NCBI RefSeq assembly: GCF_949987535.1
Contig: NC_080077.1
Location: 37,652,561 to 37,716,560, forward strand
Origin: Balaenoptera acutorostrata
Taxonomy: Eukaryota; Chordata; Mammalia; Artiodactyla; Balaenopteridae
Direction of reading: 5' to 3'
Length of the DNA: 64,000 nucleotides
The notes beneath the pieces are model-generated. The model was not told where the DNA came from, searched no databases, and saw only the letters and a program-made list of their open reading frames with translations. Positions within the stretch are counted from its first letter, which is position 1, and the number at the start of each line of letters is the position of its first letter. The position numbers and the translations under genes were made by a program. Positions 10,961 through 25,900 of this stretch are shown here, piece after piece.

Positions 10961-13900
10961 AGATCAGAACCCATTGGTCCTGCAGGGTTTAAGTGGAGTG
11001 CTTAAAATCTGTCTCACAATTACTTATAGAAATAACAAGACTTTTTTTTTTTTTTTTTTTTTAAACGGAGGATTTTATGTAGCACACGCTGGAGTTACAT
11101 CCCAGGGGTCCTCCTCCTGCTGGCCCAACCCTGGCCACACCCAGTTAATGATTTTGCAGAATTTCTCCAAGTTCAAAGCAGATTATCTGTTTCATGCCAT
11201 TGTTTCTACAGTTTATAAAATTCTTTAGAAATGTAAACTCCCGAGTCTCACAGGATCACATCATGATCTGAGTAAAAGGAAGAGTCATGACTGGTGGGTA
11301 GCATGAAGCAGTTAGAAATGCCTTATCCTTTCTGCTTCAGAATTTGGAAGTCTGTCGCTTGTTCAAATTCAGAGCTTTCACCACAGTTTCTGCTTGTGTC
11401 TAATGAGTTGTTTGAAGTAAAACTTACCAACTCTTATAGTTAGGAAAGATAAGATACTTTACAGTTTTGTTCTTATGTTTTAAGGACTTGTATATGATCT
11501 GTACATCAGTACATCGGTAACACGGAGTAACTTGACTTTTGGATTTATGTATTGTATACTTGTGAATTATTCCTCCCTCCCTCTCTCTTTCTCATTCTCT
11601 GCCCTCACTGGTTTATTTGATTCCAGAAGTTGATCATTTAGGTTTGTTAAGCGTTTTTTAATATGTACTGAAACCATGACCCAGCTTCTGTGCCCTGTTC
11701 CCTGGACTTCTCTTGAAGAGCACCGTAGATAGTTAAAATACTTATTTTTATCAATTGTTTTCTGTTCTTTTTTATCAGAGAGTCCCACGTACTGGCTGGG
11801 TGTACAGAAATGTCCAGAAGCCAGAGAGCGTATCAGATCACATGTATAGGATGGCAATTATGGCTCTGGTGACCAAAGATGAACATCTTAACAAAGACCG
11901 GTAAGCTGTGAACTTTGGTGCCGGTTAGTGTCTGTGGGTATGCATGACTCTTCATGACTGAGGCCTGTGTCAAATTCTTGTAGCTTAGTGTATATGTCAA
12001 GAAAAATTACTTGAGGCAAACCATACAGATTCAGGATGTGGAAGGGGCACTATATGCTGATCGCTTCAGTTGTTGTAAACTGCACTCTGGGTTTTCTCCT
12101 GGCAAGTGAAAGAGCCTGCTTTGGTCTCAAGAAAACTTGAGTGTGATGTGAGGGTTTCCAGGGCCTTGAAGGTAAGTGTCTTTTGTCTAAAATTGTATCC
12201 ATACACTGTGTACCTTTATTTCACCCCTTTTCTGAATAGTAGCACTTATTTGTGAAGTGACCTTTTTGAAACTGTATGTGCAGGAAAGAGCTAAGAAAGA
12301 TATCCTCTCTCCCTTCGGTCAACCAACAAGTGTTTAAAATGCTTTTTGAGGGACTTCCCTGGTGGTCCAGTGGGTAAGACTCCACGCCCAATGCAAGGGC
12401 CCTGAGTTTGATCCCTGGGTGGGGAACTAGATCCGGCATGAATGCCGCAACTAAGACCCTGGCTCAGCCAAAATAAATAAATAAAATAAAAAATAAAATG
12501 CTTTTTGAGCGCAGGACAAACTTTCCTAGCAATACAGTATAAGATAGTAAATAAAACCCAGATGAATTACACAGGCCCAGAGTGGCTTCTATACAGAGCA
12601 CAAAATAAATTAAGTCAGAAAATTTAACCGGAGAGATCCCCTGTTCTTGGGCGGTCTTAATGGAGGAGACAGAATCGGAGTTGACCTCTAAGGTGTTGAT
12701 TAGGTGGAGAAGTAGAAGACAGCACATAAAGAGAAGGGCAGAGAAACCAAATCTCTGATGGTAGGAAAGTAAAGGTATATTTTGGAATTGATAAGTTAAT
12801 CAAATTGATTGAAACAAAGGTCAATTAGGGAGTCTCAGGAGCCCTGTTACTCTGTAGATGGTGTAGAATTCAGGAGATTTTTGGCAGATAGTACAAGATG
12901 AGCACGGTGTCAAATGGAGAGGCACGTAAGAACAGTCTGAGATTTGAACTAGATGAGAGAGCAACTGCAGGCAGGGACACCTGTGAGACGGCTGTGAGGC
13001 CTTCTGCCTTGGTGATGGTGGGAACATAAAACAGACTGGCCCTCTGGGGCATTTATCTCATGAGCTGCCTTTATTATTTTGATGATGTTTATCCTAATCA
13101 CTAATCATTATCACTAATAATTATAATCATTTGTTGAATAATCAACATGTTTCAGGAACATAAATTATCAAATTTAATTTTCATACCAAAGTTATGAAGT
13201 ATTATTACCCCTTTTTTACAGATGATAAAAATGAATGCTGCAAAACTCATCATTTAAAGAAATTAAGTAACTTGGCAAAGGTCACACAGCTAATAGTTGT
13301 TGATTGCTGGATGCAAACTCAGATCTGTCCAGCTCTACCCATTTCTCTATAAAGGGCCTCATTTTGACATCTGACTAGTACATTGGGGAAATGATAGTTT
13401 TTGAATTTTGTATCAGTAAGTAAATGCTATAACTAGATCACCTCCTGGCTTTTTAATCTAAAGTTATCAACCTTTTAAAGTGACATTTGAGAAAGCAGCT
13501 ATTTTTTTTTTTAATTCATGCTAACAGTTTCCCCTGTATTCTCATGTATTGTGCTGAATATTAACTAGCAGTTTTGATTCAGAACTGTTGCAGGCTGGCA
13601 GAATATAATTACTTTAGAAAATACTGCATTAAAATAAAATACTCCATGAGTCTGGAGAAAGAAAACTATATTGTGTAACTTCAAAGTAGTATAGAGAAGG
13701 AATCTGTAGTGAATATAATTCTGTGTAATTATTCACCATTTCTTGCCTGGTCAGATGTGTACGCCTAGCCCTGGTTCATGATATGGCAGAATGCATCGTT
13801 GGGGACATAGCACCAGCAGATAACATCCCCAAAGAAGAAAAACATAGGCGAGAAGAGGTCAGTGTTGACTGTTGACTCCACAAAAGACCACCAGAAAAAC

Positions 13901-16900
13901 CCACTACTGAAACAAAGCTAAGTTTATTAGACCTATTGCAGTAAGGGAGAGTACCTCCTTGACAGAGTTTTAGTAGTGTCTCAGAAAGGAGGCTCAAGGG
14001 AGGGTATTTATAGAGTTTTAGGGCCTGGGCTGGAGGATGTTTGGATGCATCTTACAAGAGGAGCTACTATCTTATAAGATGGGATTGCACAGGGTTTAGG
14101 ACATAATAACTTTGGGGCGGTAGGGCTGGTGAGCCAAGGTCTTAACAAGAGTCTTGAAGGGCAAGCTGTTAGTGCTTACTCTATTTTGGGTGGTTTACAA
14201 TCTTATCTTCCAGAAGTAAGGATTTCTTGGAATAAGCAGTGAATTGGTTTTGCTTATTCTAAGCCTTGTTTAACACAGAGACAGGACATTTTGTTAGTTT
14301 CAGTTCTCATGGAGGGGCATAGAGGGGACCTGAACACAGAGTACAGATAGTACGGCTTTCATTAGAACAATGGAAATAGCTGGAACTTGAAGGAATTCTC
14401 CATGCTAGTTTAAGCTCTTTGGAGAGAAGTTCTATAAAGCCCAAGAATAATCATTATTATAATTAGTATTTAGTAAATTTTAAATTAGTCCTTTAATTTA
14501 GTGGTAAAAAATGAATAACATCAGTAAAACATTGTCTTCTGATTTGCACTCTAAACCAGAGCCCAGGGACAAAGAGGAAGACATATTTGAAACAGAGACT
14601 GGAAAATCCAGGAAGGTTTTTTTTTTAAATGCTGAATGGCTGGTTCCCAAATCAGGGATTATTGCAAGCTGCTTTTATTGTAGGCCAGAGAGATTGATCC
14701 TAAATGTCTAAGTCAACAGATCCTTCATCAAGGTGGTTTAACAGGGAAGGTGGGCTTAAATACCTGTTCTGGAGCTGGCGGAGGCTAGAGCTCAGTAGCC
14801 AACAGCATTTTTGCCCCTCTAGAGGCAAGAAGATCTACAAGGAATCTCAGTTTAGGAGTTCCAACACACCCTAAATTAGGGTAGTAAGGGGAGTAGTGCA
14901 AGGAATGTGTTCTTAGTGTAAATACAGGTCCAGAACACATGAGCATCGTGACAGTCTGTAAAAAGGGAGGAGCTAAGGGAATGTTTCTCTGCAGGAGTCT
15001 AGACTGTCCTGAATAAAGAATTCCTAGGTTGATTGGCAGGATTAACACAAAAAGAAACCAATTAGCTCAAGATACTGAGCTGCGGAAAGGAGTTAGCCCC
15101 AAACCAGAGGATGTTGGGTATTGACATAGGACATAGAGAAAAAAGAGGAGGAAAAGACTCCTCAATTATATAGCACGTTTCAGGATGTACGATAGTTTCA
15201 TTCAAGGGTAAATGTATACCTTGTGGAGGAGAAATCACATCCTGAAGTACCAGAGGGTGATCAGAGACCTTAAAGTGACGCAAAGGAAGAAGATAGCATT
15301 CCCGTATAGGCACACAAGGAATGTGAGGTTCACTCCACAGAGGAGCGAGTCAGAACCTTCTGAAGAAAAAACATTCAGTAGGAAGGATTTCCAACCACTG
15401 GAGACAGAGAAAACCTACCTCTGTCCTGACAGAAGCTGAGTCCTGGCTAGTGACACCCCCCGGAGGGGCATAGAGGGGACTTGACACTCAGAGTGCTGCT
15501 TCTTCCTGAACGCCGTATCCAGGCAACGATGAAAAACCTGCCCAGCCTCATTAAACCTCCTGGCTGCTGCCCACTCCATCTGATTTACAGGAGAATAAAT
15601 ATCATCATCAGAAGGGACAGGGGAAACATCTTAAAGAACCCCAAGTTCTTGGACAGGAAACCAAAGGCTTGGGGAGTGCTGATACTTCATTGCCTCTTCC
15701 TCTGCTAGTTAGGATTTGGGACAGAGAAAAAGATCTGGGAGGTGAACAATTCTCTATGCAAATGGTGTTTATGAGTAAGATTTGGATGTCTGAGCCATAA
15801 CTTAAGATAATTAAATGAGGGTTTCTTGGCTCCTCAAGGTGGAATGCACATACTGAAAACCAGGAAGTATTATTTGCCCAGAGGCTAGCCAACGGCATCA
15901 GAAAGGCTTTAAACCAAAGTAGGAATGGGAGGAAAAATACTTGATAAAATTGGAAGGCTGATTGTCTTGGAGGAGAGTAGGTATTAAGATGAAAGGGAGA
16001 ATGAAGGTGTAGAAGAGAAAATTCAGCGGGGCCAAAAGTAATACTTGTAGTCTGACTCCCCTCCTAAACAGGATAAAATAAACTTCATATTATAACCCTA
16101 GTTGGTAAATGATGCCTGGTAGGGATCATTAAGAGGTAGTGGGATGAAGCTTGACTCTGGAATATAGCAATAGCAGGTTATATTCCTTTGCAAAGGGAAA
16201 ACTCATTAAAACAGAAGGCAGAGTTATGATATATATGTACCTGAGAGTTAAAGTTGCTGAAGAACTAGAGGTTAAAAGGGAAAGAACCAAACTTTATTAT
16301 GGGAGTAAACATGGCAAGATGGAGAAAGTGAAAAATACAGTGAACATTTTACAGAGTGCTTTTCCTGTGCCAGATAATGAGCACTTTATATATATTAACT
16401 ATTTAATCCTCACAGCAATCCTTTCAGGTGGGTACCACTATTAACCCCATTTTACAGATGAGAAACCTGAAGGACAAAGAAGTAACTTGCACAGGGTTCC
16501 ACAGCTAGTAAATGGCAAGCAGGGTTTCAAAGCCCATCAGAATCTACAGTTTGTCATTAACTATTGCACTCTTCAGCCTCACCAATGATGTGTGAGTGAT
16601 GAATACTGCTTTCTGGGTGCTTGTCACAAAACTGACAGACATTTGCTGAAAGCTTCACTCAGCTCAGAACTGTAGGCAGACTCTTGACATGCTTTGCTAA
16701 CAGGAAGAAGCTAAGGAAATTATCACTCTAAATCTGTGTGAACAAGACAAAACTCAGTTTAGAAGTGGGAGTGGCAGGGCTCACCATCAGGAAGGGAAAG
16801 TCTGACATCTTCAGCCATTTGTTCTGGACTTTAATGAAGTCGATTTCAGTGCCTTATTTGAAAAGGTAGGCATGATTCTGTGGCATATGTGGCCAAACAA

Positions 16901-19900
16901 GAAATAACAACTAAGAGGTCTCAAAATGCAATTCTGATTGTATAATAACAAATGATATCAATGAGTTTAGGTCCAGAAAATCATTGCTCAATTTCAGGAA
17001 AAGAGCAAAAACGTATTCGTTTGCTATGTTTTGTTTTTTAAAAGACATGGTGATTTTAGTCACCAGGAAGTTTATTAATCAGTCAGTAATCACATGTGAT
17101 TTCCAAAAAGCCAACTCAGCCTTGGGCTGCGTTTATAGAAATAGAGCATTTGGCATGATGGAAGCTTTGGTTCCACTGTGTTTTGGGGTCAGACCACATA
17201 TCAATCACTATATTCAGTGCTGGGTGCATCGCTCTGAAGGAAATAAAGTAATCCCTTGTCAAAGCAGGACTTTTATGTTCATATTCTAAAAGTTTAGATT
17301 TTGATATGTCTCTGTACCTATATGTTAATTTAGTTCACTCTTTTCAAACAAAAGCAATGGGCAAACTTATGTTTCTAGGATAGTGTAGAGAAAAGCAATC
17401 TATTTATAAAGACACTATTAATTTTTGAAAGTGCAAAGTATTTTCTCAAGTATTTTGCTGAGATTTATGAGAAAGAAACAAGGGACAATGCAGGTACAAA
17501 ATACCCTAAATTTCATACCACTAAGGCTGCTGTAATGCTACAAACCATTCAAGATGGTGATGTTAGTTACAAGAGCAGATCGTAGACACTGGCCAATATG
17601 GTTTGCTCTGGAAGTGGTTGTATTCTATAACATTTTTTTCTCCCAGTAATAAATAATTATATATACAAATACTCATTTTTATTTTTATTGCTTTTTCCCA
17701 TCTCACCATTTGATTTTATGTGAGACCTTTGCCACTTTTATATACCCACTTTGCCAAAAGTGGTTCTTACAACCATATTCTTTTCAAAGAGCCTAAGCTC
17801 TAGTTAGAAGAACTGGACCAGATTAAGAGGCATAGGATGAAGACAGTGAAGGAACTGGAAGCCATTTGAGAGTAGATTGCAGACCTCATGCCCCCAAAAT
17901 GTGATATTTTAGAATTTTGGAGCAACATAGAAATGAAGGAAGAGATGGGAACAAGAGGGGCTCCTGGGACTTGGAGACTAGAAATACGTACTGAACACAC
18001 CCTCCATGCTCCCACTCTCTCATCTCTGCTTTTCTGTGGGTTTTGGCTCTCCAGGCTCTACTCGGGGCTTCTGTCTCCCAGCCTCTGCTGGACAACTCAT
18101 GCAGATGGTCCCTGAGTGGCTGGTTTGAGCTACATGCCCATCCCTTGGACCAATCACTGGTCACAGAGATTCTGTCCCAGCTGGGCCACTGCCCACCTGT
18201 TTGACATTGTGTTTTTATGAGGGAGGAAGGCAGAAGAGCTGGGGCTAGGCATAGTGGAAGGACTACAGGGACAATTTTCAGCTTGATGTAAGAAAGTACT
18301 TTCTACCAATGCTGCCTAAAGCCCATTTGGGTAACCTCTTGAGGTGCTGGGTTCCCACCACTGGACATGTTTGTGGAGGGAGGATAAGAAGTGCCCAGGG
18401 ATGCTGCTGGATGGTTTGCCTCGTTACCCTTTAACATCTCTTTTCAGCCTGTGAGTCTGTGAGCCTACAAAATGCTACTTGTAATTTCTTTTATGTTAAT
18501 AACAATATCTGCCCATTTGTGTAGTGCTTTACATTTTGCAATAAAAACATTTTAACAATAAAAAATGAACATAATGGTATACAAAAAATTTCTTTGAGAT
18601 TTGTAATTCACTGATACTTTCCTATTCTCCCCACACTCAGGTTTGTTTTAACTCTAGTATGCTTATAGTTGAAATTCATGTGGGCATCTTGCGATTCATC
18701 CACAAGATGTAAAATCCATAAAACTCTTAGAGGAAAACATAGGCAGAACCTTCTATGAAATAAATCACAGCAAGATCCTTTTTGACCCACCTCCTAGAGT
18801 AATGGAAATAAAAACAAAAATAAGCAAATGGGACCTAATGAAACTTAAAAGCTTTTGCACAGCAAAGGAAACCATAAACAAGACAAAAAGACAACCCTCA
18901 GAATGGGAGAAAATGTTTGCAAATGAAGCAACTGACAAAGGATTAATCTCCAAAATATACAAGCAGCTCATGCAGCTCAATATCAAAAAAACAAACAACC
19001 CAATCCAAAAATGGGTGGAAGACCTAAATAGACATTTCTCCAAAGAAGATATACAGATTGCCAACAGACACATGAAAGGATGCTCAACATCACTAATCAT
19101 TAGAGAAATGCAAATCAAAACCACAATGAGGTATCACCTCACACCGGTCAGAATGGCCATCATCACAAAATCTACAAACAATAAATGTTGGAGAGGGTGT
19201 GGAGAAAAGGGAACCCTCTTGCACTGTTGGTGGGAATGTAAATTGATACAGCCACTATGGAGAACAGTATGGAGATTCCTTAAAAAACTAAAAATAGAAC
19301 TACCATATGACCCAGCAATCCCACTACTGGGCATATACCCTGAGAAAACCATAATTCAAAAAGAGTCATGTATCACGATGTTCATTGCAGCACTGTTTAC
19401 AATAACCAGGACATGGAAGCAACCTAAGTGTCCATCATCGGATGAATGGATAAAGAAGATGTGGCACATATATACAATGGAATATTACTCAGCCACAAAA
19501 AGAAACGAATTTGAGTTATTTGTAGTGAGGTGGATGGACCTAGAGTCTGTCATACAGAATGAAGTAAGTCAGAAAGAGAAAAACAAATACCATATGCTAA
19601 CACATATACATGGAATCTAAAAAAAAAAAATGGTTCTCACGAACCTAGGAGCAGGACAGGAATAAAGATGCAGATGTAGAGAATGGACTTGAGGATACGG
19701 GGAGGGGGAAGGGGAAGCTGGGGCGAAGTGAGAGAGTAGCATGGACATATACACACTACCAAATGTAAAATAGATAGCTAGTGAGAAGCAGCTGCACAGC
19801 ACAGGGAGATCAGCTCAGTGCTTTGTGACCACCTAGAGGGGTGGGATAGGGAGGGTGGGAGGGAGATGCAAGAGGGAGGGAATATGGGGATATATGTGTA

Positions 19901-22900
19901 TGTATGGCTGGTTCACTTTGTTATAAAGCAAAAACTAACACAACGTTGTAAAGCAATTGTACTCCAATAAAGATGTAAAAAAAAAAAGATGTAAAATCCT
20001 TGGCCTCGCTTCTGATATTTCTGTAATCATTTCACACCCTCCTCATTGTCCTTTTTTGTGTCTGGTGTGCTGTAGGTCACAAAATAAGTGCTCGTGAATA
20101 AATACATATGAACAAATACATTTATTTAATGTACACAACTGCCATCCTTGTAAGCCTAAATATTGTCCAATATCCTGCTGCCCCTTTGGGAGTTATTTGT
20201 AAGAGTTTGAGTCCATTATTTGGCATTTGTAGATGAGTTGTTAAATAAATGTGACTATGATTAAAATAATGATTTGGTATTTCAGGAAGCTATGAAGCAG
20301 CTAACCCAGCTCCTCCCAGAGGATCTCAGAAAAGAGCTCTACGAACTCTGGGAAGTAAGTATATCTGATGGGTCGCTTTTTATTGTAACTGAATTTATAT
20401 GGCTCCTCAGTGTTTTATTGGACTTAGACTATCTCAATAAGCTGTCTCCAACTTGTTGCTTTTTCGGTCGTGTCAGTTTCTCACCTCCCAGCTGCTGCAG
20501 GAACTTCTCAGGACTAATAGTAATTTTTCTTCCCATTTCCCCATTTCCCTTGTCACCGTAAAGCCTGGTAGGGATACTGACTCACAGCCCCTGGATTTCC
20601 TGATGCAGTGCTCTCATCCTCCAGCCTGTCAACCTCACACCCACCCACCCCCGTCTCTGGTCCTTGAAAGGAACGTAGGCTTTGGGGTAGCTCAGAGCTG
20701 GGTTCCCACCTCACTCACCACTTCCTGGCTCAGTGACCTGGGGCTCCTTCCCCTCCCTGAGTCAGCTGTCCATCTCTGAAACCATTAAGGGGTGTTAGGG
20801 CTGAATGAGGTCAAGGCCAGGTGCTGCCATGGAGCCCAGTGCAGAACGTGGGCTCTGTGGGCGCTCAGTCCCTCCCTGGTGCTGCGGAGAGCGAGGACCG
20901 CCAAGGCGGGTGGGCCGGAGGGAAGGGGCGGAAAGAGCCCGGCAGACTCTATGCTGCCACTACTCCCCCTCCTGGTGCTGTTTTCCAGCTGTGAAGGGAA
21001 AACGACAAACAAACCCCTGCCTACTGCAGTTTCTCACTTCCCTCCAACCCCACTCACCCTCCCTGGCTTGAGCCTCTAGCCCCACCCCTTACGCTTGGGT
21101 AGCCCTGCCTCTCACTCTTACTTTTCATGTTTCCTTCAAAGCCCTGCTCCCTCCTCCTGTCTTCTGAACCTGACCTTCCACCTGTTCTTTCACCCCCTAA
21201 AACTCATATGTACCTCCAAATAAGACCTTATTTGGAGCTAGGATTCTTACAGAGGTCATCAAGTTAAAATGAGGTCATTTGGGTGGGGCGCTTTTCCAAT
21301 ATGACTGGTGTCCTTATAAAAAGGGGAGTTTGGATGTAGAGACACACATATTGGAAGAATACCATGTGAGCATGAAGAAGGCCATCTGTAAGCCAAGGAC
21401 AGAGGCCTGGAGCAGTTCCTTCCCTCACAGCCCTCAGAAGGAACCAACCCTGCAAATACCCTTAATTTCCAATTCCCAGACTCCAGAACTGGGAGATAAT
21501 AAATTTCTGTTGCTTAAGCCACCCAGTTTGTGGTACTTTTTACAGCAGCCTTAGAAAACTAATTCTCTCTCTCTTTCTTCCTCTTTCCCTGATACTGTGC
21601 AGTGGCTACTTTATTATATTCTTCATTATTTTTTAATTATCTCTATATTCTCTCTCTTTGGCTCTTTACTGTAGCTGTTAGAGTTTTGTACGGTTATAGC
21701 TGAAAGAAAGCCTGTTTCCAACTCCCTTATTTTATGGGTAAGAAGACTGGAGACTAAAGAGCTTTGCCTTGCCCAAGGTCTCTTAGCTAGCTGGTGACAA
21801 AGCAAGGCCACAAGCCTGCCTCCTAACTCAGCATTTTCTTTATGTCATAATGCTGTATGTCAATTAACTGAACAAGCATGTATAGTTCTTTTGTATTCAT
21901 GATACTGTGTCAGTTACTTACTATTAATTGTAAGAGACCCTTGGTTTTCAGGGGCTGCTGTAACAAATTACCACGAACTTGGATGGCTTAAAACAACAAT
22001 GTATTGTCTCACAGTTTTGGAGGCCAGAAGTTCAAATCAAGGTGTAGGCAGGGCCATGCTCCCTGAAGGCTCTGGAGGAGGATCCTTCCTTGCCTCTCCC
22101 TAGCTTCTGGTGAATGCGTCTTCCAGCTTTGACATCCTTGCCTTCTGAATACGTTGTTCGAGTCTCTGCCTCCTTAGTCAGGTGATGTTCTTCCTGTGTC
22201 TGTATCTGTGCCCAGATTTCCCTCTCGTAAGGATGTCGGTCATTGGATTAAGGTCCATCCTAATCCATTATGACTTTATCTTAATTTGATTACATCTGCA
22301 AAGACTCTATTTCCAAATAAGGTTACATTCATACGTTACAGGTAGACATGATTTTGTGGGAACACTATTCAACAGAGAACACAGACTCTCATATTAACTT
22401 ACGCATGTTTTAGATTCATGTACATTGGCTTCAATACCAGATTTCCAAGATTCAAATTACTGGCTCCTCTGTTTATTAGCTATGTGATCTTGGGCAACTT
22501 ACTGAACCTCTCTGTGTCTCAATTTCCTCATCTATAAAATGGTACTAATAGTAGTATACCTATTTTATAGGGTTGCATGGCAATCAAATGAATATATGTA
22601 AAGCAGTTAGAATATTGCCTGACACATAGTACACTCTATTTTTCTGTCTCCAGTCCATATGTTCCGATTCTGATTTAAGAAAATAGGGTCATTCTGTACC
22701 CAGGGAACTTAGTACTGGTTACATAGAAAATGGCAGTTGATTGATTTCTGAAATGTTAATCACTGCTATTCACAACTGTAAATAGCTATCAGCCCAGAGG
22801 GTCACATCTAGTTAAAGCAATTAAATATCCTTGATTATAATTTATCTTTTACCATAGAAGTGTGAAGTCAAATTTTAGTAAGTCAAGGGAAAACATTTTC

Positions 22901-25900
22901 ATTTTTTTCCTCGAAGTATCACAGAAAGATATCCACCCTACCACCTGCATTTTGCTTTAAAGAAATAACCCTTTGAATCCCAAGGCAAAGCAAGAGCTGC
23001 TCCCTGCCATATGCTGAATGCCTGGCACACTCACCTGCCCTTGGATTGTTTCCCAACATGCAGCTGAAGATACTGTTGGGTTAACAAGTACCCCTTAAAA
23101 AAGCCTCTCTCTGTTCTATCCTTTGAAGTACAAGTGCAGTATTTTGGTGGGGAGTTTGATATACAGCAACATGAGGGTCCTGGGTCCCAGAGGGAGAGTC
23201 ACTAGGAGGTGGGAAAGTGGAACACATAAAAAACAAACTTTATATATGTCAATACTTCATGTAGGGCCAATCTTTCCCCAAGGGAGAGGGAGGTAACCTT
23301 TGATCTTCCTCTCCTTTCCTCTCTTTCTCTTTCCTTCGGTCCTCCATGTTGAGAACCTGGAACTTGTATCTCTTTCCTGCTTGAAATCCTCATCCTTCTG
23401 TTGTTCTGCAAACCCCAATCGGAGCTGCATCTAATAAAAACCAAGAAATCTTCAGTGATTCACATCACATCACCCTGCTGAGAAAGCATGACAGGTTCAT
23501 TATCTGAACACATCTAGGGTGGAATTACAAATGAGAACTTGGCAGGGAAATCAGTTGGGAATACTTTGGTCTTAATAGAAGAATGGTTCTATATAGTATT
23601 AATTGAGACTGGTGGTTTTGTGACATGTGTCATGCACTAAGAAGCAGACTGCCTCTTATTTCTGGTCTGCACTGAGGAGGGAGGGAACAAAGGGAAGAGG
23701 AAAGGTAAAAAAACCACTCCCCGTCCACTACCTTCACCGCCTCCCTGCCACCAACACATGCACATACCCATGGCATGAAGAGTTCTCAGACCCTGGCTGT
23801 ATCCTCAAGAGTCATAACCCGGAGGGACTTGATTAACTCCTCCCTATCTGGAAAGCAAGGACAGAGATTTCCATTGTAGAGTGGTAACCAAAATTAAATG
23901 AAAAAGCTAGAAATTCACTTCAAAAGGAAAAGGAAACGTGACATTAAATGGAGAGGGAAATAACTTGAGAAGCATAAGATGAAATATTAGCTTGAAGTTG
24001 AAAAGACCTGCTCTACTCAGGTGGATTAAAGAATAATGATCCTGAAGACAAGTTACTAAACAGGAAGGAAAATGCTTGGAAGTGTCCAGGTGAACACATG
24101 AGGCCTCGCAGGCATTGGGTGGAATAGATGGAGCTGTGAGCACTGCCTTCACACATACAGCGCCGCTGTTAAGCTGTGGAATTGCAGGTGACTAGTCTCT
24201 GTGATGGGTCTGTATGCAGTGGAGAAATGTGGCTAGTACAGAATGTGCTTTTAGCTGTGACTCTGATTTCAGGTACCAGAATGAGAATTTTCCTGGAATA
24301 ACCTATCATGCAGCCCTAATCATGTGGCTTTAATTGTCCCTTTACTTAGGAATATGAGACCCAATCTAGTGCAGAAGCTAAATTTGTGAAGCAGCTGGAC
24401 CAATGTGAAATGATTCTTCAGGCATCTGAATATGAAGACCTTGAGAACAAACCTGGGAGACTGCAGGACTTCTTCAATTCCACAGCAGGTATGCAATGCT
24501 GTTTTCAATAAGCATCATTTGAGTTTGGCTTAGTTTACTCCTAGTGTATATAATGTTAGTCATAACATTATATTATATATCCACTGTTGTTACCCTCCTC
24601 TGACACTTTCGTACGGAGCATCTGAGAAGCAAATGGTGGGACTTATGGTATGAGGCGACCTAGTGCACAAGAGCATTGCCGCCCTGGAGTCTGTGCACCA
24701 GATTCACGTCCCACATACTAGCTGTGTGCTTCCAGGAAGTCTCCTGACCTCTCTGTGTCCTCTCTGAAGAATGGAAATCATAATACCCTACTTAAGACAT
24801 AGGCTGGTTTTGAGATTCAAGAGCAATAATGTATGTCAAATGCATTATAATATGTAAGTGCTTTATACATGTCAGGTCATGTTAAGGTGGAGGTAGAAAT
24901 AGAGATTTAAGAAGAGAAAACTCCAAACAGCTGAAGTCACCGTCGTCGTTATAGCCCTTCAGAGCACAGGCCTAAAGTCAAACCGCATGGGTTTGAATCC
25001 TGGTTCTGCCACATACAATTTATGTAACTTCCAGTAAATTAATACTTAACCTAGCTCTGGGCCTTCATTTCCTTATTTTTAACTTGAGGATAATTACAAA
25101 ATCTACTTTATAGGGTTATTTGAGGATATATGTGAAGTGCTTAGAATAATGGCTGGCAACAAGCCTTAGCCATCTTCATTGTGATTCAGCTTCTGGAGTG
25201 AGGCACCAGGTGCACTGACCGCTGGTGTTCATGTTGCTCCCTGGAGTAGAACTCCATCTCTCTCCCCCGGGAGTTCTTCAGGCTCAGCCCAGCCTCCATC
25301 TCCCCTGAGAATACTGTTAGCGATGATTTTTGGGGGACCTCTCTGGACCCTTTTGTGACCTCATCAAGTAGAGGAAAGTCCCAGCTCCAAAATATGATTT
25401 GCATTGTAATGAAGTTGATTTGATTTTCCTTCTCTCTTTTCCAGCCCCACTACCTCTGCCCTAGACAAGGCCCTCATTATTTCTGTATTGGACTGTTGTT
25501 ATAACCACCTCATTTAACCCGCTAGGCTCATGAGTTCATCCTGCATGTCTCGGTGCTTTCCTCCTTTGTAGATATAGGTATCGTCACCTCTTTGTTTTTT
25601 AAACGTTTGTGGCTTTCCTCTTCTGACACTTTTTAAGTCGTCTGAACAGCTCTGCAGGCTAAGGCCACTCAACTGTCTGGTTTCCTCTCCTAATCCTCCC
25701 TGTCACAGCTGAGCGTTCCCTTCTTTTTGCTCAATCTGCCCTTGGTCTGCAGCTTGCCTTAGCGTTGTCACAGTCTGACCTGCATTCTCCGTAATGATGT
25801 TCCTCGCTGGGTTTCTTTCCAAAACCACACTTGCCCACCCCACTCTATCGTAAGCTGTTTGAGGGCTGAGACCAACCAGCTTTGTCTGATCTGTCCTTGA

